DNA of 13,777 nucleotides from an uncultured Treponema sp. Its GTDB lineage: Bacteria > Spirochaetota > Spirochaetia > Treponematales > Treponemataceae. The first letter of the stretch is position 1. The number at the start of each line of letters is the position of its first letter. Where the stretch lies: NCBI GenBank assembly GCA_937892225.1, contig CALAUH010000098.1:1-13777 (forward strand). Reading direction: 5' to 3'. The translations under genes were made by a program, and so were the position numbers. Below, piece after piece: positions 12,742-13,777 of this stretch. The notes under the pieces were generated by a model, which was given only the letters and a program-made list of their open reading frames with translations, did not search any database and had not been told where the DNA came from.

Positions 12742-13777
12742 CTAATCCAACTCAGATTTCTTTAAACTACTTAACAACATAATCACAATAATTACAAGAG
12801 AAATTACATCTGCAACAGGTTGAGCCCACAAAAGTCCTTCCATGCCCATAATAGCACGTAAGATAAATACAATTGGAATGTACAAAATTGCCTGACGGAA
12901 AATTGAAGCGAGCAGGGCTGGAGTAGCTTTTCCCATTGCCTGGAGTGTATTCTGACAAACAACAAAAGCACCGACTGTCCAGGCTGTTACAAGCATGATT
13001 CTTGTAAATTTGATTCCGCTTTCTAAAGCACTTTCATCAGTTAAGAAAATGCCTGTAATTGGACGTGCAAAAATAAAACATAAAACGGAAACTGTGAGGC
13101 ACACAATTGTCGCAAACAAAACTGAAAAGCGGATAAATCCATTCAAACGGCTGCGGTTTTTAGCGCCATAACAGTAACCCAAAACTGGCTGAACACCGGC
13201 TCCAATTCCAATACCAAGCATTGTTACAATCAGTAAAACTTTGGCAGTAACACCATATGCGGCAACAAATAAATCACCATAACTTGCCATAAGACTGTTT
13301 GTAATCATTGAAGTAACGCTTACCAGAAGATTTGCTAGGGATGCAGAAATACCGATTGAAACAACTCCTTTCAAAATTCCATCTTTCATTGAAAAATCGC
13401 GCAAACGGATACTTAATTGAGTCTTTTTTCCAAGGAAGTATGCAAAATAATACAAAGCAGCAGCCACGTTTCCAATTACAGTTGCAACAGCGGCTCCGGC
13501 AATTCCCCACTTAAATCCTAAAATGAAAATTGGATCTAAAATTACGTTCAAAAGGTTACCAATTAACTGGCCGGTCATAGCTTTCATTGCTTCACCTTCG
13601 GCACGTACAATATTTGAATGACAGTTAGAAACCATAGAAAAAACGCCGCATCCAAGAACAATTTTCAAATAAGTTGAAGTGTATTCCATTGTGTTTTCGC
13701 TGGCACCTAAAATTACGCAGAACTTGTCGGCAAAAATCCACAGAACTGCCATTAAAATTACGCCAATACCAATGCTA
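12742..13777 (-). CDS. MATE-family efflux transporter (5' end outside window)
   Basis: A multi-pass inner-membrane transporter of the MATE family, which exports drugs or other organic cations by Na+ or H+ antiport. The visible 344 residues include about nine or ten hydrophobic helices. Family motifs are clear: ANxxGNxxNxxLDPIFILGF-like sequence appears as IGNLLNVILDPIFILGFKWG, then GIAGAAVATVIG, and in the second half GIGAGVQPVLGYCYGAKN, the repeat-2 counterpart. The reading frame stays open to base 13777 with no start required inside; an ATG at 13752 is internal. About 100 residues are missing compared with the usual 440-460. It is the first gene of a likely operon with the two genes that follow. 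Substrate cannot be told. Confidence 0.92.
   Translation of the reverse strand, partial: SIGIGVILMAVLWIFADKFCVILGASENTMEYTSTYLKIVLGCGVFSMVSNCHSNIVRAEGEAMKAMTGQLIGNLLNVILDPIFILGFKWGIAGAAVATVIGNVAAALYYFAYFLGKKTQLSIRLRDFSMKDGILKGVVSIGISASLANLLVSVTSMITNSLMASYGDLFVAAYGVTAKVLLIVTMLGIGIGAGVQPVLGYCYGAKNRSRLNGFIRFSVLFATIVCLTVSVLCFIFARPITGIFLTDESALESGIKFTRIMLVTAWTVGAFVVCQNTLQAMGKATPALLASIFRQAILYIPIVFILRAIMGMEGLLWAQPVADVISLVIIVIMLLSSLKKSELD

Noticed and set aside
13274..13514. Open frames on both strands inside the MATE gene
   Set aside because: They are shadows of a clear transporter gene in another frame.

Overview
The window is AT-rich, tightly packed bacterial DNA. Short or negative gene spacing, exported proteins, a LolA-like outer-membrane-carrier domain and a secreted NagZ-type glycosidase suggest a diderm. 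The protein style resembles host-associated Treponema (Spirochaetota). That assignment is inference from family resemblance; no rRNA or marker gene in the window proves it. No tRNA, rRNA, CRISPR array or complete insertion sequence was seen.

Layout. (1) 1-446: end of a mobile element, with a TnpV-family gene on the minus strand. It abuts a ychF gene that has lost its first third, including the whole P-loop region (about 459-1205). (2) 1220-3882, plus strand: trxB (thioredoxin reductase) and an exported family-3 glycosidase of NagZ type. (3) 3883-9351, minus strand: a long run of genes. It starts with a TPR lipoprotein. After a near-consensus promoter at 8881-8909 comes a Cys-rich membrane protein, a LolA-like/YidD fusion, two paralogous TPR-plus-membrane-hairpin proteins, a helical protein of unknown function and an XRE-cupin regulator. 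(4) 9535-10206, plus strand: a GC-richer XRE-DUF5680 regulator whose ribosome binding site lies in an inverted repeat. (5) 10319-11794, plus strand: an internally duplicated MotA-like membrane protein and a membrane-anchored LuxR-type regulator, with a promoter and a 20-bp dyad just upstream. (6) 11789-13777, minus strand: a MATE transporter (5' end outside the window), a small charged unknown protein and a family-6 uracil/hypoxanthine-DNA glycosylase.

Two gene sets look like candidates for undescribed systems. The first is the envelope operon 5580-8851. Its genes overlap or nearly touch and every product has a signal peptide. It encodes a YidD domain placed behind an exported LolA-like domain, a Cys-rich partner and twin TPR proteins with a PGxG membrane hairpin; this could be an envelope assembly or surface-protein module. 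The second is the 10319-11794 pair, a duplicated MotA/ExbB-like membrane protein without the usual cytoplasmic loop beside a membrane LuxR-type DNA-binding protein. This could be a two-gene membrane-to-DNA signalling unit. Both functional readings are inference; the domain resemblances are read directly from the sequence.
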